Shown here piece by piece: positions 1 through 10,739 of a stretch of DNA of 64,000 nucleotides. Each line of letters begins with the position of its first letter. Within the stretch, counting starts at the first letter, position 1. This stretch comes from Brachionus plicatilis. Taxonomy: Eukaryota > Rotifera > Eurotatoria > Ploima > Brachionidae. Position numbers and translations under genes: made by a program. The stretch spans positions 2,858,996 through 2,922,995 of the forward strand of contig QEOQ01000508.1 of NCBI GenBank assembly GCA_010279815.1, in the 5' to 3' direction. Below the pieces are notes generated by a model, which was given only the letters and a program-made list of their open reading frames with translations, was not told the origin of the DNA and ran no database searches.

Positions 1-3000
1 TTTTTTTTTCATTTCTTAAATTTAAAGATTTGGTTTAAAAGATTTAAAAAAAAATTAAAACCATTCGACTACACTCGACTAAACAATCGATAAAATGATT
101 TTCGAGTCAAATCGATCCGATCATGCTTTAACGGTATAAAAAATCGGGCTTTCTATACATCTTCACAAGATTTCTATTTTGATGGAAGATTAAGATAAGT
201 AAATGTATTTATGCTGGGTTATTCTTAAAAATACAGTTCTTTGACATTACTTTTTTTAACTTTAACTAAAGGTAAACTCACAGGTTGTTTTAAATGAATT
301 AAAATATTTACCTTTCAATCTTGAGATACAAAAATTTAAAAACAACTTAAGTTTATGCTATAAATAAACTGTTTAACATTGCTTTTCATTCATTTTTGTT
401 TAAAAATTTTAATTTTCAATTAGTCAAAGTATGTTCTGCAATATGCTTTAAGGTAATTTCCGAAAAAATTTTATTATTTAAAGCAATTTTTTTATCGACA
501 GAGTTTAAAATTTGATTTAAAATTAACTTAAAAAAAATTACAATTATTGAATCAATTTCTTGCTAAATTAATTATTGTATTAATCATAAACATACGGAAA
601 GCAAGATTAATAGGGTGTTAAAAAAATTTCATACTTTTGATTAATTAAATTGTATTTTTTTCAACAAAAAAAAAATATTTTTGGATTCAAATAAATAAAT
701 AGACAAAAGCGTTATGCAAAAAACTAAAATACTAGAAAGCTTTGCTGTATATTAAATATTAAATGATTTTTTTTTTTTAATAATATGAAATTTTGAAAAT
801 ACAAAAAAATTAAGTGATCGAATATTAAAAAAATTTTTGAGATCCCATTTTTGTTATTTTTTAAAAAATAAAAAAACTTTCAAATTATCAAAAGTCCTTT
901 TTTTAAATAAAAAAATTTGATAAGTACTAAAATTTCTAACTCAATTGAACAAAGTTATTTTAAATTAAATTATTAAAATGAAAAAAATTTCCTTGAATAC
1001 TAAAAAATTTGATCTTTTAATTAAAATTATAAAATAATTGTTTTGACAAAGCTCAAATTATTTTAAAAAGAACGAATTAATAAAAAGAGCTCACTTTATT
1101 TACTTCTTCCAGTACGGTCTACTTGTTTTAGCATCTAACTTTTATAATTCGAATATAAAATAAAAAAATTTATATTAAATCGAGGATGAATGGCTGTCAA
1201 CCTCTTTATCAAAAATTCGTATTAAAGCGAATCAGTTGAAACATTTATCGACTTATATTAATCAATTATGACGATTAAATGTTTTTGTTTAAATACTAAA
1301 TATTTTCATTATCATTATCAAGAAGTCTAAAAATTTTATCAATTATTTTTTAATTAATAAAATTAGAGGGAACAGTATTCAGATCACTTTTAATTAATGT
1401 AACCTTTCTACAGAATCTAAATTTTTGTTTAAAAGATTAATTTCTAATTAGGATTTTTTCATAATTTTTCATGATCAAACTAAATTAATTTAATTTGAAT
1501 CATTTAATTGCCATTGTGAATTTAAAAACATCAATTGATAATTTTTTAGAGTTCTTTGCTTTTTAGTCGCTGATAAGATGCAAAATGTCAATACTTTTAA
1601 AGAAATAGATTGCGAACCTCAAATTCTTAACTTACACATTTTAAATTCAATTCAAAATAAATTTTTAAGTTTGAGTCCAAAATAATTACCAATTTTAATT
1701 CAAAATTTTTAATTTCGTATATAAAATTACAATTTAAAAGAATTTAAAAAAAACATGGCATTAAAAAAAATTTTAAATTAGGATTTTTTAAAAAAAGAAT
1801 ATTTGGCTTTTCAATAATTAAGTTCAGTGTAATTAAATCCCACTGTATTATAAAAAAAAGGGCTCTTTTCCTAAATCTGCACACTTCAAATCAGCACTTC
1901 TTGAGATTATATTAAACTTGAAGAAATTTTATTCACTATTAGAATAATTATACATGATTCAGAACTCTATTTTTTGATAGTTTTGTTTTGATTGTGTCAA
2001 TCTTAGACTTATCGTTTCAGTAAAATTTTATTTTTATTTAATTGACTATAAAAAATCAAAATTACTTATATATTTGATTAACTGAAATTTTTATTAAAAT
2101 TAAAATTATATTAATATGTATAATTTTAAGTTTTTTTAAATAAAATATTTCGTCCTTGAAACTAAATTAAATAAAGAAATAAAGTAAAATAGGGAAGATG
2201 GATCGATGAATTAGTTAAAGGTAAAAAAAAAGAAAAAATTTTACAGGTTGACACTAAAGACCCTTATGGTTTAAATAATTACTCTAATTGAAAAATTTTC
2301 TTTCCTATATTGTATTTTCATATTATCAATTTAAGATCGAATAACCAAACAGTTCTTTTTTATTCGAGTTATTTTCATCTGAACAATGTAATAAAAATTT
2401 AAAAAATTTAAAATTTGAAAAAGCTTAAAAAATAGCTTTTTTTTCATTAAATTTTTTTTTTAATAATTTGAGTAAGCACCTTGTAGACGATGAACATTTA
2501 GAAAAAACAAAAATGAAATAGTGTTTTGATTGTAAATAAATTTAAATTTTTTTTTATTAATTTCAAGGAGACATAAAAAAAAAGCATGATTTTATTTTTG
2601 CTAATCTTCAATCAATAGTATCCAATGTTCCCCTTTGTTCAGGCATTAAATTAAAGTTAATTTCAAAAAAATAAATTTCTAAAATTAATTAAAAAAATAT
2701 TTTTTAACTAGGATAAAGCTAATTTTCTAATTGTCTTCCTAAAATTAAAAGTTCAATTTTCTGCGAGAATAAAAGCTAAATTTTAATTCAAAACAAAAAT
2801 TAAATTAAAAATTCTTATCTCCAGTTAATAATTTCCAATGCTTTCCTTTATTCTAGTCATAAACTAAACTTAACTCTAAAAAAATTTAATTTTTAGCTTA
2901 GATACAAAAAAATTAAAAAGATTAAATTTTTTTTAATTTTTTTTAATTTTTTTAATTTTTTTTTAATTTTTTTTTAATTTTTAGATAAAATTTTTGGCCA

Positions 3001-3029
3001 CTTTTAAGTCAATTCACCAAATTATAGTC
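1..3029. other. Gene-free AT-rich stretch
   Basis: No reading frame with protein-like composition and no recognisable repeat end was found. The sequence is dominated by A/T runs and short direct repeats. At about 2923-2982 it becomes a degenerate microsatellite of T-runs interrupted by AA. Confidence 0.6.
2923..2982. repeat. T-rich microsatellite (T7-9 AA)n
   Basis: Six to seven consecutive units of 7-9 T followed by AA. This is simple-sequence DNA with no function visible. Confidence 0.7.
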
Positions 3030-3082
3030 GTTGTGGCAAGTCCGAACTTAAAATTTTTTTTAAAGTCTGCACTTGCCACAAC
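3030..3082. repeat. Short inverted repeat in a dispersed element
   Basis: GTTGTGGCAAGT at 3030-3041 is mirrored by ACTTGCCACAAC at 3071-3082, a perfect 12-nt hairpin arm. Sequence just downstream (ACCTGAAATGGCAAAAAA and following) resembles the reverse complement of 53760-53815, which also contains a hairpin (GGAACGGCAA / TTGCCGTTCC). This suggests two copies of one dispersed repeat. Confidence 0.45.
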
Positions 3083-3130
3083 TACCTGAAATGGCAAAAA
3101 ATTTATGTGGTCATGATCATGACTGCATAG

Positions 3131-3230
3131 AACGATAAAGATTTATCCCAACTTATCCGAGATTTAAGGCCTGTGACTTTTAAACACCTCTTAAGCATTC
3201 ATTTAAATAAATTAAAATAATAATAATGAT
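3131..3230 (+). pseudogene. C-terminal tail of a LINE-like ORF with (AAT)n tail
   Basis: One frame reads NDKDLSQLIRDLRPVTFKHL and continues about ten residues to a stop at 3218-3220, followed at once by an AAT trinucleotide run. A short C-terminal coding end running directly into a trinucleotide tail is the usual look of a 5'-truncated CR1/Jockey-type LINE. Only about 30 residues survive, so the family assignment is an inference from the tail and from the LINE debris elsewhere in the window. Confidence 0.4.
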
Positions 3231-3289
3231 TCGCCTTATTTCTAAGAGGAGCAGGCCACGGAATGAAAAATTTTAAATTATTTCTGATT

Positions 3290-3365
3290 TTGGTGATACA
3301 TTGGATGGATGATACTTTATGTAAAATTTTGGCCAATTTTTTTCTAAAATTTTCGATGACCAAAA
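3290..3365. repeat. Dispersed repeat, copy 1 (TTGGATGGATGA family)
   Basis: The stretch around ACATTGGATGGATGA through TTCTAAAATTTT matches 9180-9270 with small insertions and deletions. Both copies lie shortly after a LINE-like tail. No coding capacity. Confidence 0.55.
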
Positions 3366-3697
3366 TTTGAAAAAAAAAACGATCACTATTAAAACGTTAA
3401 AACTTACCTTTGAAATTTTTGAATAAAAAATTTTTGTCGATCCCTATTTGTCTTGAAACGAAATTAATAAAAAAAAAAAGCAAAAAAGTTTTAAAATAAA
3501 TCATGTCATAAATTACCTATACAAAATCAAATTAATGTGAGTGCGTGTGTGTATAGAGAATTTATTTTATTGAGTTAACATTATGATTTTTTTCGAAATA
3601 ATAAATGAAAATTAGGAGCGCTTTAAGGTATCTAATGACAACTAAAAATTATTAGTAAAAAAAAAAAGACAAAACTTGACTAAATGCAGGGAAAACA

Positions 3698-4033
3698 TTA
3701 AAAAAAGTTCAAAGCCAAACTCAACAAAAAGGCATACTTAGGGTTAGTTCTAGCAGCAGAGTCAAGCGATTGATTTAAATGGTTAGTAAGTGCCGTTCGG
3801 TTCCGCAATGTTGCCGACCGAATAGTGTGGCTCTTGAAGCTGCCGATCTCGTCTATGGTCAGCAGAGACTTGGCGACCGAGTCGGAGGCGTCTTTATTTT
3901 GAAATTCTTTCTGCAAGCAAATCTTTTGTGAGCGATGAGAGCTGGACGACGATGGCGAAGAAGTGTGCGAAGACGAGTTGTCCGAATCGTTTGGATTATT
4001 TTTTTTGTACAAACCAGGTCCATTTAAAAACAT
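3698..4033 (-). CDS. Small serine-rich protein, unrecognised
   Basis: A 111-codon frame whose DNA is clearly GC-richer than its surroundings, as in the confirmed exons here. Residues 16-40 form a Ser/His/Asp tract; the remainder contains SLLTIDEIGSFKSHTIR and ends in a hydrophobic LLSLALNFF. No domain, signal peptide or membrane segment is recognised. A second GC-richer islet at about 4083-4113 reads YDQDSPVSIQKFLQ in the same frame but is separated by an in-frame stop. It may be an upstream exon, although no convincing splice pair was found. The frame could be a complete small protein or the last exon of a larger gene. Confidence 0.4.
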   Translation of the reverse strand: MFLNGPGLYKKNNPNDSDNSSSHTSSPSSSSSHRSQKICLQKEFQNKDASDSVAKSLLTIDEIGSFKSHTIRSATLRNRTALTNHLNQSLDSAARTNPKYAFLLSLALNFF

Positions 4034-4113
4034 AATAAAATTTTTAAATTTTTTTCACAGGCTTTTTTTTTGTAGAAATTTTTGAATGGACACGGGCGAG
4101 TCTTGGTCGTACT

Positions 4114-5180
4114 TATGAATTTAAGTCAAATTTTTAAAAGGCATTTTACCTCCAGATTTATAACATTGATTTCGTAATAATATCTAAATATTTTACTAAA
4201 ATTAACTGAATTACTTTCTTTTATTCAAAAATGTTTTTTTTGTAACTAAAAAGAAATGCCACTTTTTTACATTAGATTGTATTTTGTTTAATAAAAAAAA
4301 TAAAAGCTGTCAAAAGATCGAAGAAAGTGTTTGTCCAATGTTGACAAATGTTCAAAGACCTTTGATTTTTGAGAGAAATTGTTTTATTTTGTTAATATGC
4401 CCGCTACTCTAATTTATGAATGGGATTATGATGAAATTGTGTCGTCTTTTGGACATAATATTTGGCCGAATTGTAACGATTAAGGCACATAGATATGAAT
4501 ACCTTTGAGTATTTTTAATTTATAATTTTTTATTTTTTGTGGTTGTTTTGCTTGCTTTCGGAGTATAAATGCAAATATTTAAATTGAATTTTTAATATTA
4601 TTATTAGGACTAAAATGAAAATTTAGTTCTTTAAATTATCTCCAATAATGGCTAAAGTATTTATCTGATTTTCTTGGTTGTTTCAAAATAAACTTAACAA
4701 AAAATTAGTTTGAATATTTAAACTCTTTTTTTATTGATATATAATTACAGTGAAAAAAGTTTATAAGAAAAACGAATTTGCACAACAAAAAACTCTTTAA
4801 TCATTCAATTTTTGATAAATGAAAATTTTTTTTGGTGTAAGAAACTGTTGAATAGAGAAGTCTTGAGAAACTGTTTTGTTATCAAGACCTTGGTCAAGAC
4901 AATTAAGAATTTAAGCTCTTTTTTTTAAATTTAAAACAATCCTCTCATTGTTTGTTTTATCATATTTATGACCGTATTTTTTTCTATTTGTCATTTTTAA
5001 AAAGTTCAAATTTAAAATAAACACAAAAAAGTTTTTAAAAACAAAAAGTTTAACATATAAAAAATTTAAATTGTTTTTAAAAATATAATTATTCGAAAAA
5101 GTTTATGGTTTAGTTTATTATAAGCGAAAATTTCTTATACCCATATAAGCGGTTTTCACTAAACTGCAAAAACGCTTATA
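4114..5180. other. Gene-free AT-rich stretch
   Basis: No protein-like frame, hairpin or repeat end seen; A/T-rich filler between the serine-rich frame and the foldback MITE. Confidence 0.5.
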
Positions 5181-5748
5181 CAGTGGTGTTACGATATCTG
5201 TATTTTACTATTTTTTACTATATTTTACGTAAAATATCGTAAATTTACGTAAAATTTCCAAAGTAAAATTTAGTAAATTTACTGTATTTTACGTAAATTT
5301 ACGATATTTTACGTAAAATTTAGTAAAAAATAGTAAAAACCAAAAAGTCCAAAAAAAACCGAAATTTTGACATTTTTTAAGAATTTTCTGTTTTTTTTTT
5401 TTAGTTTATTATTTTTAAAGAAAATAATAATTTTTACGTAAATTATGGTAAATTTTGGTAAATTTTAAAAAGAGTATAAATACGGAAAATAATGAAAATT
5501 TTAAAATTAAATTAATTAACAATTTGAATTAAGATAATTAAAATCGTTATTGAGAAAGAAGGTGGATGGTCGAACCAATAGTTTATATTTAATCGGTTTA
5601 AAATAATAAACTAAAAAAAAAACAGAAAATTCTTAAAAAATGTCAAAATTTCGGTTTTTTTGGACATTTTGGTTTTTACTATTTTTTTACGATATTTTAC
5701 GTAAAATATAGTAAAAAATAGTAAAATACAGATATCGTAACACCACTA
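5181..5748. mobile_element. Foldback MITE with TA target duplication (CAGTGGTG ends)
   Basis: The element begins CAGTGGTGTTACGATATCTG and ends with its reverse complement, differing only at the outermost base, and is flanked by TA on both sides. The arms continue inward through TATTTTACTA / TTTTACGTAAAATA-type sequence and a second matched block (AAAAAGTCCAAAAAAAACCG against its mirror) to about 5420 and 5590. The left arm carries an extra self-complementary TACGTAAA segment that the right arm lacks. There is no coding capacity. TA duplication and CAGTG termini point to the Tc1/mariner superfamily as the mobiliser. Confidence 0.8.
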
Positions 5749-5850
5749 TAATGTTTTAAATAACATTAAAAGTAATTAAAAAAACCAAAATACTGAATTA
5801 GGAACTAAATAAAAACATATTATTTTTTTTTGTATTTTTTGTCAATTACA

Positions 5851-6450
5851 TTTTATTTATTTATTTGTATTTCTGTACCGAGCTAAAGCTCCTTCAGATT
5901 AAAAAAAAATCAAAATAAAGTCAAATAAAATAAAATAAAAATATAAAATAAGAAAAAATAAATTAAAAATAAAATAAGTTAAAAAAAATAGAGAATTATT
6001 AATAAAAATTGAAATTAGTTAAATTTTGATATAGAGTAACACAATACATATTTTAGATTTTTTATGATTCAGGAAAAAAAAGAAGAAATAGTAAGGTAGA
6101 AATTACACAATGGAGTTGGATATTCGATATATCCTGATTCGAAGCCTTCTATATATTATTCCACTAGTCTAAGAACCGATGGAACAGAATTACTAAGTCC
6201 TGCCCTGATATATCTTTCACTCAACTCACAGAGTCGATTTGAGACTGCTGGTATTTTGAGTTTATTGTAGGCCTCATGATGTAAAATATTGGAAGGAGTA
6301 TCGTATTTTAATTTTAGAATAGAACGTACCGCTGAATTTTGAATTACTTCTAATTTTTTGACATTAGCTTCTGAGAGAGAGTTAAGACATGGAAAAGAAT
6401 AATCTAAGATAGATCCAATCAAAGACTTGTAAAGGTTACCTAATGTGTTA
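5851..6450 (-). pseudogene. LINE fragment: C-terminal part of a reverse-transcriptase ORF plus 3' end
   Basis: On the minus strand a frame opens with GNLYKSLIGSILDYSFPC, then KKLEVIQNSAVRSILKLKYD and LCELSERYIRAGL. This is the region after the RT domain in CR1/Jockey-like LINEs (LDY..P, then LEVIQNRALR). It is 5' truncated with stops upstream. The 3' end carries a GAGCTTTAGCTC hairpin, then GGTACAG and an (AAATA)n-like tail at 5851-5866. The same 3' terminus recurs at 62632-63035, and a more decayed coding copy lies at 29440-29640. Confidence 0.75.
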
Positions 6451-6571
6451 AGTTAGAATACCTTAAATTTTTAAGGCCCCATTTTTTTATTTGATAAAAT
6501 TTTGATTAAATTCAACCTAGAATTACAGCGTTCTTTAATATCTTCTATGATTGAAGCAAAGGTTAATTTAG

Positions 6572-6745
6572 GGCAAATTGAAGTTTTTGATCAATTTTTG
6601 ATGCTCAAAATGATCAAATCAAACTAAAACTATCAAATAAATTTTAATTTACAAATAAATTACAAATAAATTTTAATTTATTTGATAGTTTTAGTTTGAT
6701 ATGATAATTTTGAGCATCGAAAATGATCATAAACTTCAACTTGCC
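6572..6745. mobile_element. hAT-type MITE, GGCAAATTGAAG family, copy 1
   Basis: Starts GGCAAATTGAAG and ends CTTCAACTTGCC. The arms of about 80 nt meet in a short AT centre, so nearly the whole 174 bp is a hairpin. Flanking 8-mers are TAATTTAG and TAATTTAA (7/8), an 8-bp target duplication as made by hAT transposases. A second, longer copy is at 53239-53590. Non-coding. Confidence 0.85.
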
Positions 6746-8440
6746 TAATTTAATAAATAAATAAAGTATTTTTTGTCCTTAAAAATTATTTTGTTTTTAT
6801 TTTTATTTTTTTTTCTACTAAGATAATTAGTGTTTTATTTTTCTAAAAAAAAGTAATAAATAAAATATTTTGTTTTAAATTCAGTATTTTAGTTTCTTTT
6901 TTCAAAAAAATTAAAACAGGTAATAATTATATGCCCTAAAAAAATAAAGAAAATAGTTTATTAGAAAAAGTTTTAATTCAAGAATCTTGAATTAGCGATT
7001 AGAGTTCCGGTAAAGAGAATACGAAGATAATTTTAATTAAATTTTAATTTTTTTTAATTGTGGCTTAAATTCAGCACTAAAACATAAATCTGAAAGTTTG
7101 ATTCCATCAATTTTGATTAAATTTTCATTGCTTTATCTTTTAGTGCCATCTGTCTAATTTTTCTTCGTCTTTAAACGCCGAGATAACATTATGATTCTAA
7201 TTTTTGATAGTTAAATATTATTTGTTTTTAAACATAGCGTAAATGAGGCAGATTTATTGAAATTAATTTCATTCTATGCACTATTTTTATGAGTTTATGA
7301 AAACTGCCACATAATCTTAAAATCAATTTCCATCTATCTATTCGAAAAAAAAATAAAAATTATAAAAAACCCTATTTTTTTGTTCAATAGTTTTGGCTAC
7401 ATGATAAAGAACTCTGCAAAAATTAAACATTAATTTGTGTTTTCAGCAAACTTACTACTACTACTACCTTTATTTATTTAAACCTTTCTAGCTATCCAAT
7501 TCAACTTAATGCTATCAAATTAAAAAAACATTTACCATCTAGAAATTGTTCGTATTTTTCGAATTAATTTTAAACATATTAAGAAAAAATATTTTAAAAT
7601 AAACAAAAATAAATTAAAGTGATGAGACGTATCTCAATTTGATAGTTCTAAAATACTAAATTGAATATAAAATTGTGTTAGAAATAAATTTCCAATTCAA
7701 AAGTTTTCAATTTCAGTAAAATTCTCTTTTTTTTAATATTTTTATCTTTTAATTACAAATTTTTGTTTCAATATTTATTTGTAAAAGAGCTATTTTATGA
7801 TAAGTAAAGAAAAGTTTAGATACAAAATGGGCTAAAAGCAAAAAAGATAAAACTGTTCAAGGCTTCATGAAAGTCTGGCTTTTTGTATTATAAATTTTAA
7901 TCTTGCGAGAAATTGATGCTTGTTTAAGAATTTAATTTGTATTAAAGACGGCTGAAATCCTACTTAAAATAAAAGTTTACATCGACTAAAAAATTAGTTC
8001 TCATTTTAACTATTTTTGAAATCAATAAAGATAAATTTCAGTTAAATTCGAATACTTAAATTTGATTGTTGCTCTTATTAATTATCAATTTAAACTATTT
8101 TTTAATTTTGAAAAAATTTAAAGCCAGATTTAGAAGTTTTTGTTTTAATATAACTACAAAAAACAATTAGTATAATTACATAACCGAAAAATTTTTTAAC
8201 CCTTTTGACCTAAGTTACTTTAAATCAAATTGTTTAAATAAAAAACAAATTTTTCTTTAAAAGAAAAAATCTGATCTTTTATTTTAAAAGATAAAATTTA
8301 AAAAAATGTCAAAATATTTAGAGAAAACTCAAATTATAAAAAAAGGACCAGAAAAATGTAATCTAATAATTTAAAAGTATGCTGGTTTTAGTTCTAGCTT
8401 TTTAGGCATACAAAAATTCATTTTCAATAAAAATGGACCA
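6746..8440. other. Gene-free AT-rich stretch
   Basis: No protein-like frame recognised on either strand and no hairpin with long arms seen. At the far end TATATAA (8444-8450) lies about 90 bases upstream of the next reading frame and could be a TATA box. Confidence 0.45.
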
Positions 8441-8542
8441 ACTTATATAAAATTGAGTTTCGACTCACACATTCAGAATATAATTTTAAAAATTATATGA
8501 AAAAGGAAATAAAAACACAAAACACACTTTCAACAAAATATA

Positions 8543-9022
8543 ATGGCCAAGATCAGAAAAATGAGGGGCGTCGAAGGAAGATTTGATTGTACAACTGATT
8601 TCAATATCAGAAAATTGACTAAATTTAAAAAGAACAAAAATTTTAGGTTTTTTTTACTACTTTACATTTTAATTATTTTAAAAACTTATTTCCTCATTAA
8701 AATTCAAAAATTTTTCAAAAATTCAACTAATTTGAATTCAACATATTGTGAGTTCCAAGCGATCTATAGAGGCCTTGTACAGGGCCAACATTGTAAAGGA
8801 CAAAAGAGAATGGCAGAGTACTTAAAGTCGGTTCAAACAGTACTTGAGAGTTTGGCAAGCAAGATAAAATTATTGGAGCAAAGTAACCGGGAACTAGAAC
8901 GGGAGAATGATGAGTTAAAGAGTAAAATCGGCAATGGTGCAAACATTAGCGCTAGTACAGCAGCGGAAAAATGGGATAACTTAAAAAAAATTGTTTACTA
9001 CATAACAAAATTTTATAAATAA
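8543..9022 (+). pseudogene. Coiled-coil reading frame, probably a LINE ORF1 remnant
   Basis: The 159-codon frame has a Lys/Phe/Leu-rich first half that looks like translated non-coding DNA. The second half has a convincing coiled coil: MAEYLKSVQTVLESLASKIK, then about 25 residues of heptad-like ELERENDELKSKI. Just upstream another frame reads SIEALYRANIVKDKREWQS, which fits better as protein than the annotated frame, so a frameshift near 8825 is likely. A GC-richer body, coiled coil and a following tail with hairpin CCTAATGGAGG and (AAAT)n repeats at about 9117-9155 fit a LINE nucleic-acid-chaperone ORF1. A host gene is possible but less likely. Confidence 0.4.
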
Positions 9023-9179
9023 CTGTAACTCTTTCTTTTTCTACTTTTATCTGTATTTAATTTTACTTTCTTTTTATTTTTATGCAAAACTTTAATTTTT
9101 ATTTTTTATTTTACTTCTCCTAATGGAGGTTAATTTGAATTAAATAAATAAATAACAAAATTTTAGGTTATTTAGTATT

Positions 9180-9270
9180 TTGGTGGCACATTGGATGGAT
9201 GAGTCAGCTGATACTTTTTGTGAAAGTTAGGGCCAAATTCATTTTTGTTCTAAAATTTTGATCGCTTAAT
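9180..9270. repeat. Dispersed repeat, copy 2 (TTGGATGGATGA family)
   Basis: Matches 3290-3365, with an extra GTCAGCTG segment. It follows the (AAAT)n tail of the preceding LINE-like remnant. Non-coding. Confidence 0.55.
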
Positions 9271-9654
9271 CAATTAAGCGATCAAAAAATAATTAATTTG
9301 GACCATTAAAAAATGATCCAAATGTAAATTTTTTTTTTTTGGATAATTTAAATTATTGCGAGGAACGAGCGTGCTGTGACGAGCTTATTAAGCAGACACG
9401 AGAATACTGAATTGATTTGAACGGGTCGATAGCGATTGGTTCGATTCTTTAAACCAATCATTTCTAAAAATTGACTTATTGATTGAATTAATTGGATACT
9501 GAAAAGATGAATTTTTAATTAGCTATTCATATAATTTTTATTGGCAAAAAATGTCAAAAAGGTCAAAAAAAATTATGCATTTTTTAACACTAATCTTCGA
9601 GTTTACTTGTGTTTCAAAAATAACTTGAATAAAAGTGTTGGGTTGCAAGAGGAT

Positions 9655-9825
9655 TCTAAACCGGCCGCTTAATTTTTAGAAATCGTGACCGTGTTTTCAT
9701 TGACCGGTCAACATTTTAATGGGCGGTCAGCTGTTCGGTAAGCTTAGCGGTCTAAATTTTGGACCGTAATAAAATACGGTCGGGAAAAAAGGAGCAGTCA
9801 AAAATGCGGTCTACTTTTTGGCGGA
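9655..9825. repeat. CGGTC/GACCG-rich segment
   Basis: Repeated GACCG and CGGTC pentamers, including GACCGGTC, stand out in otherwise GC-poor DNA. A second, less dense cluster lies at about 11700-11795. No open frame. Possibly parts of one decayed mobile element. Confidence 0.35.
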
Positions 9826-9828
9826 CAG

Positions 9829-10739
9829 CCAAAACTCAGGTTTTAGCCCATGCATCACGTTAACTGAAATTCTAATGTGTATAATGTTTGTTACATTTAT
9901 GAAATGCAATATTTTGGTAGACAATATTTTTATCTAAAACTTAGAATGACGAATCTTTATTTCTTAGATTCTTCTAGAATTATTATTTTGTTGTTTTGTT
10001 TCTAATTAAAATTCCATTTATTATTTTATAAAAGATGCTGATGATAGTTTAGAATCTTCTAGATGATATGGTTTTAATAAAATAACATTATTTAAATTAT
10101 GGACACGTATAAGGTGTGCCATCAAATACTGTAGAATTCTATCTATATAAATAGAGAATCAAATTCTTAGTTAAGATAGGTTTTCACTTCCACTAACACC
10201 ATTTATATTTTATTATTTTAATAAACGATTAAAACAATTAATAATATTTTTATATTATTATCCTAATACCTTGTTATAAGTCCCATCTGAGTGCGCAGCA
10301 GAACGAGACCTGTAACATGTTATCTCTTTTTTATTTTAAAAGGATTTTAGTTTGAAAAATCTAACAATAACATATACTTTTCTACTTTTTTCTCAAATTT
10401 TTACTTTAAAATCTAAATATTAGCCCCGCACTTAAAACTAGAAAATGTATTTTTAATAAAAAAAAATAATTTTTAATCATTTATGAATTAATTTTTTTTT
10501 TCAATTTTTAACTCGGCATCTAAATTTGAATTTCAAAATAAGTTAATGACTAACATGTATTATTGATGCCGCATCTAAATTCGATTTTCAGGAATTAACG
10601 CGGCGTTTTCCACCAAGTTTTGGGTTTTAACGCGGCGTTAAACACCAAAAATCTGCATTTTAATGCACGCATCAAAAGGGGGGAAAGTTTAACATGGACG
10701 AGATGTAACGTGATGCATGGGCTAAAACCTGAGTTTTGG
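9829..10739. mobile_element. 911-bp segment bounded by perfect 34-bp inverted repeats
   Basis: Positions 9829-9862 (CCAAAACTCAGGTTTTAGCC and 14 more bases) are the exact reverse complement of 10706-10739. The interior is AT-rich without a transposase. The flanks do not show an obvious target duplication, so the repeats may be subterminal. Inside the right part, GCGGCGTT occurs twice within 50 bp. Best read as a non-autonomous TIR element of unknown superfamily. Confidence 0.55.

Noticed and set aside
9425..9460. GGTTCGATTC resembling a tRNA B box
   Set aside because: No A box at the right distance and no cloverleaf can be drawn; flanks are a simple hairpin.
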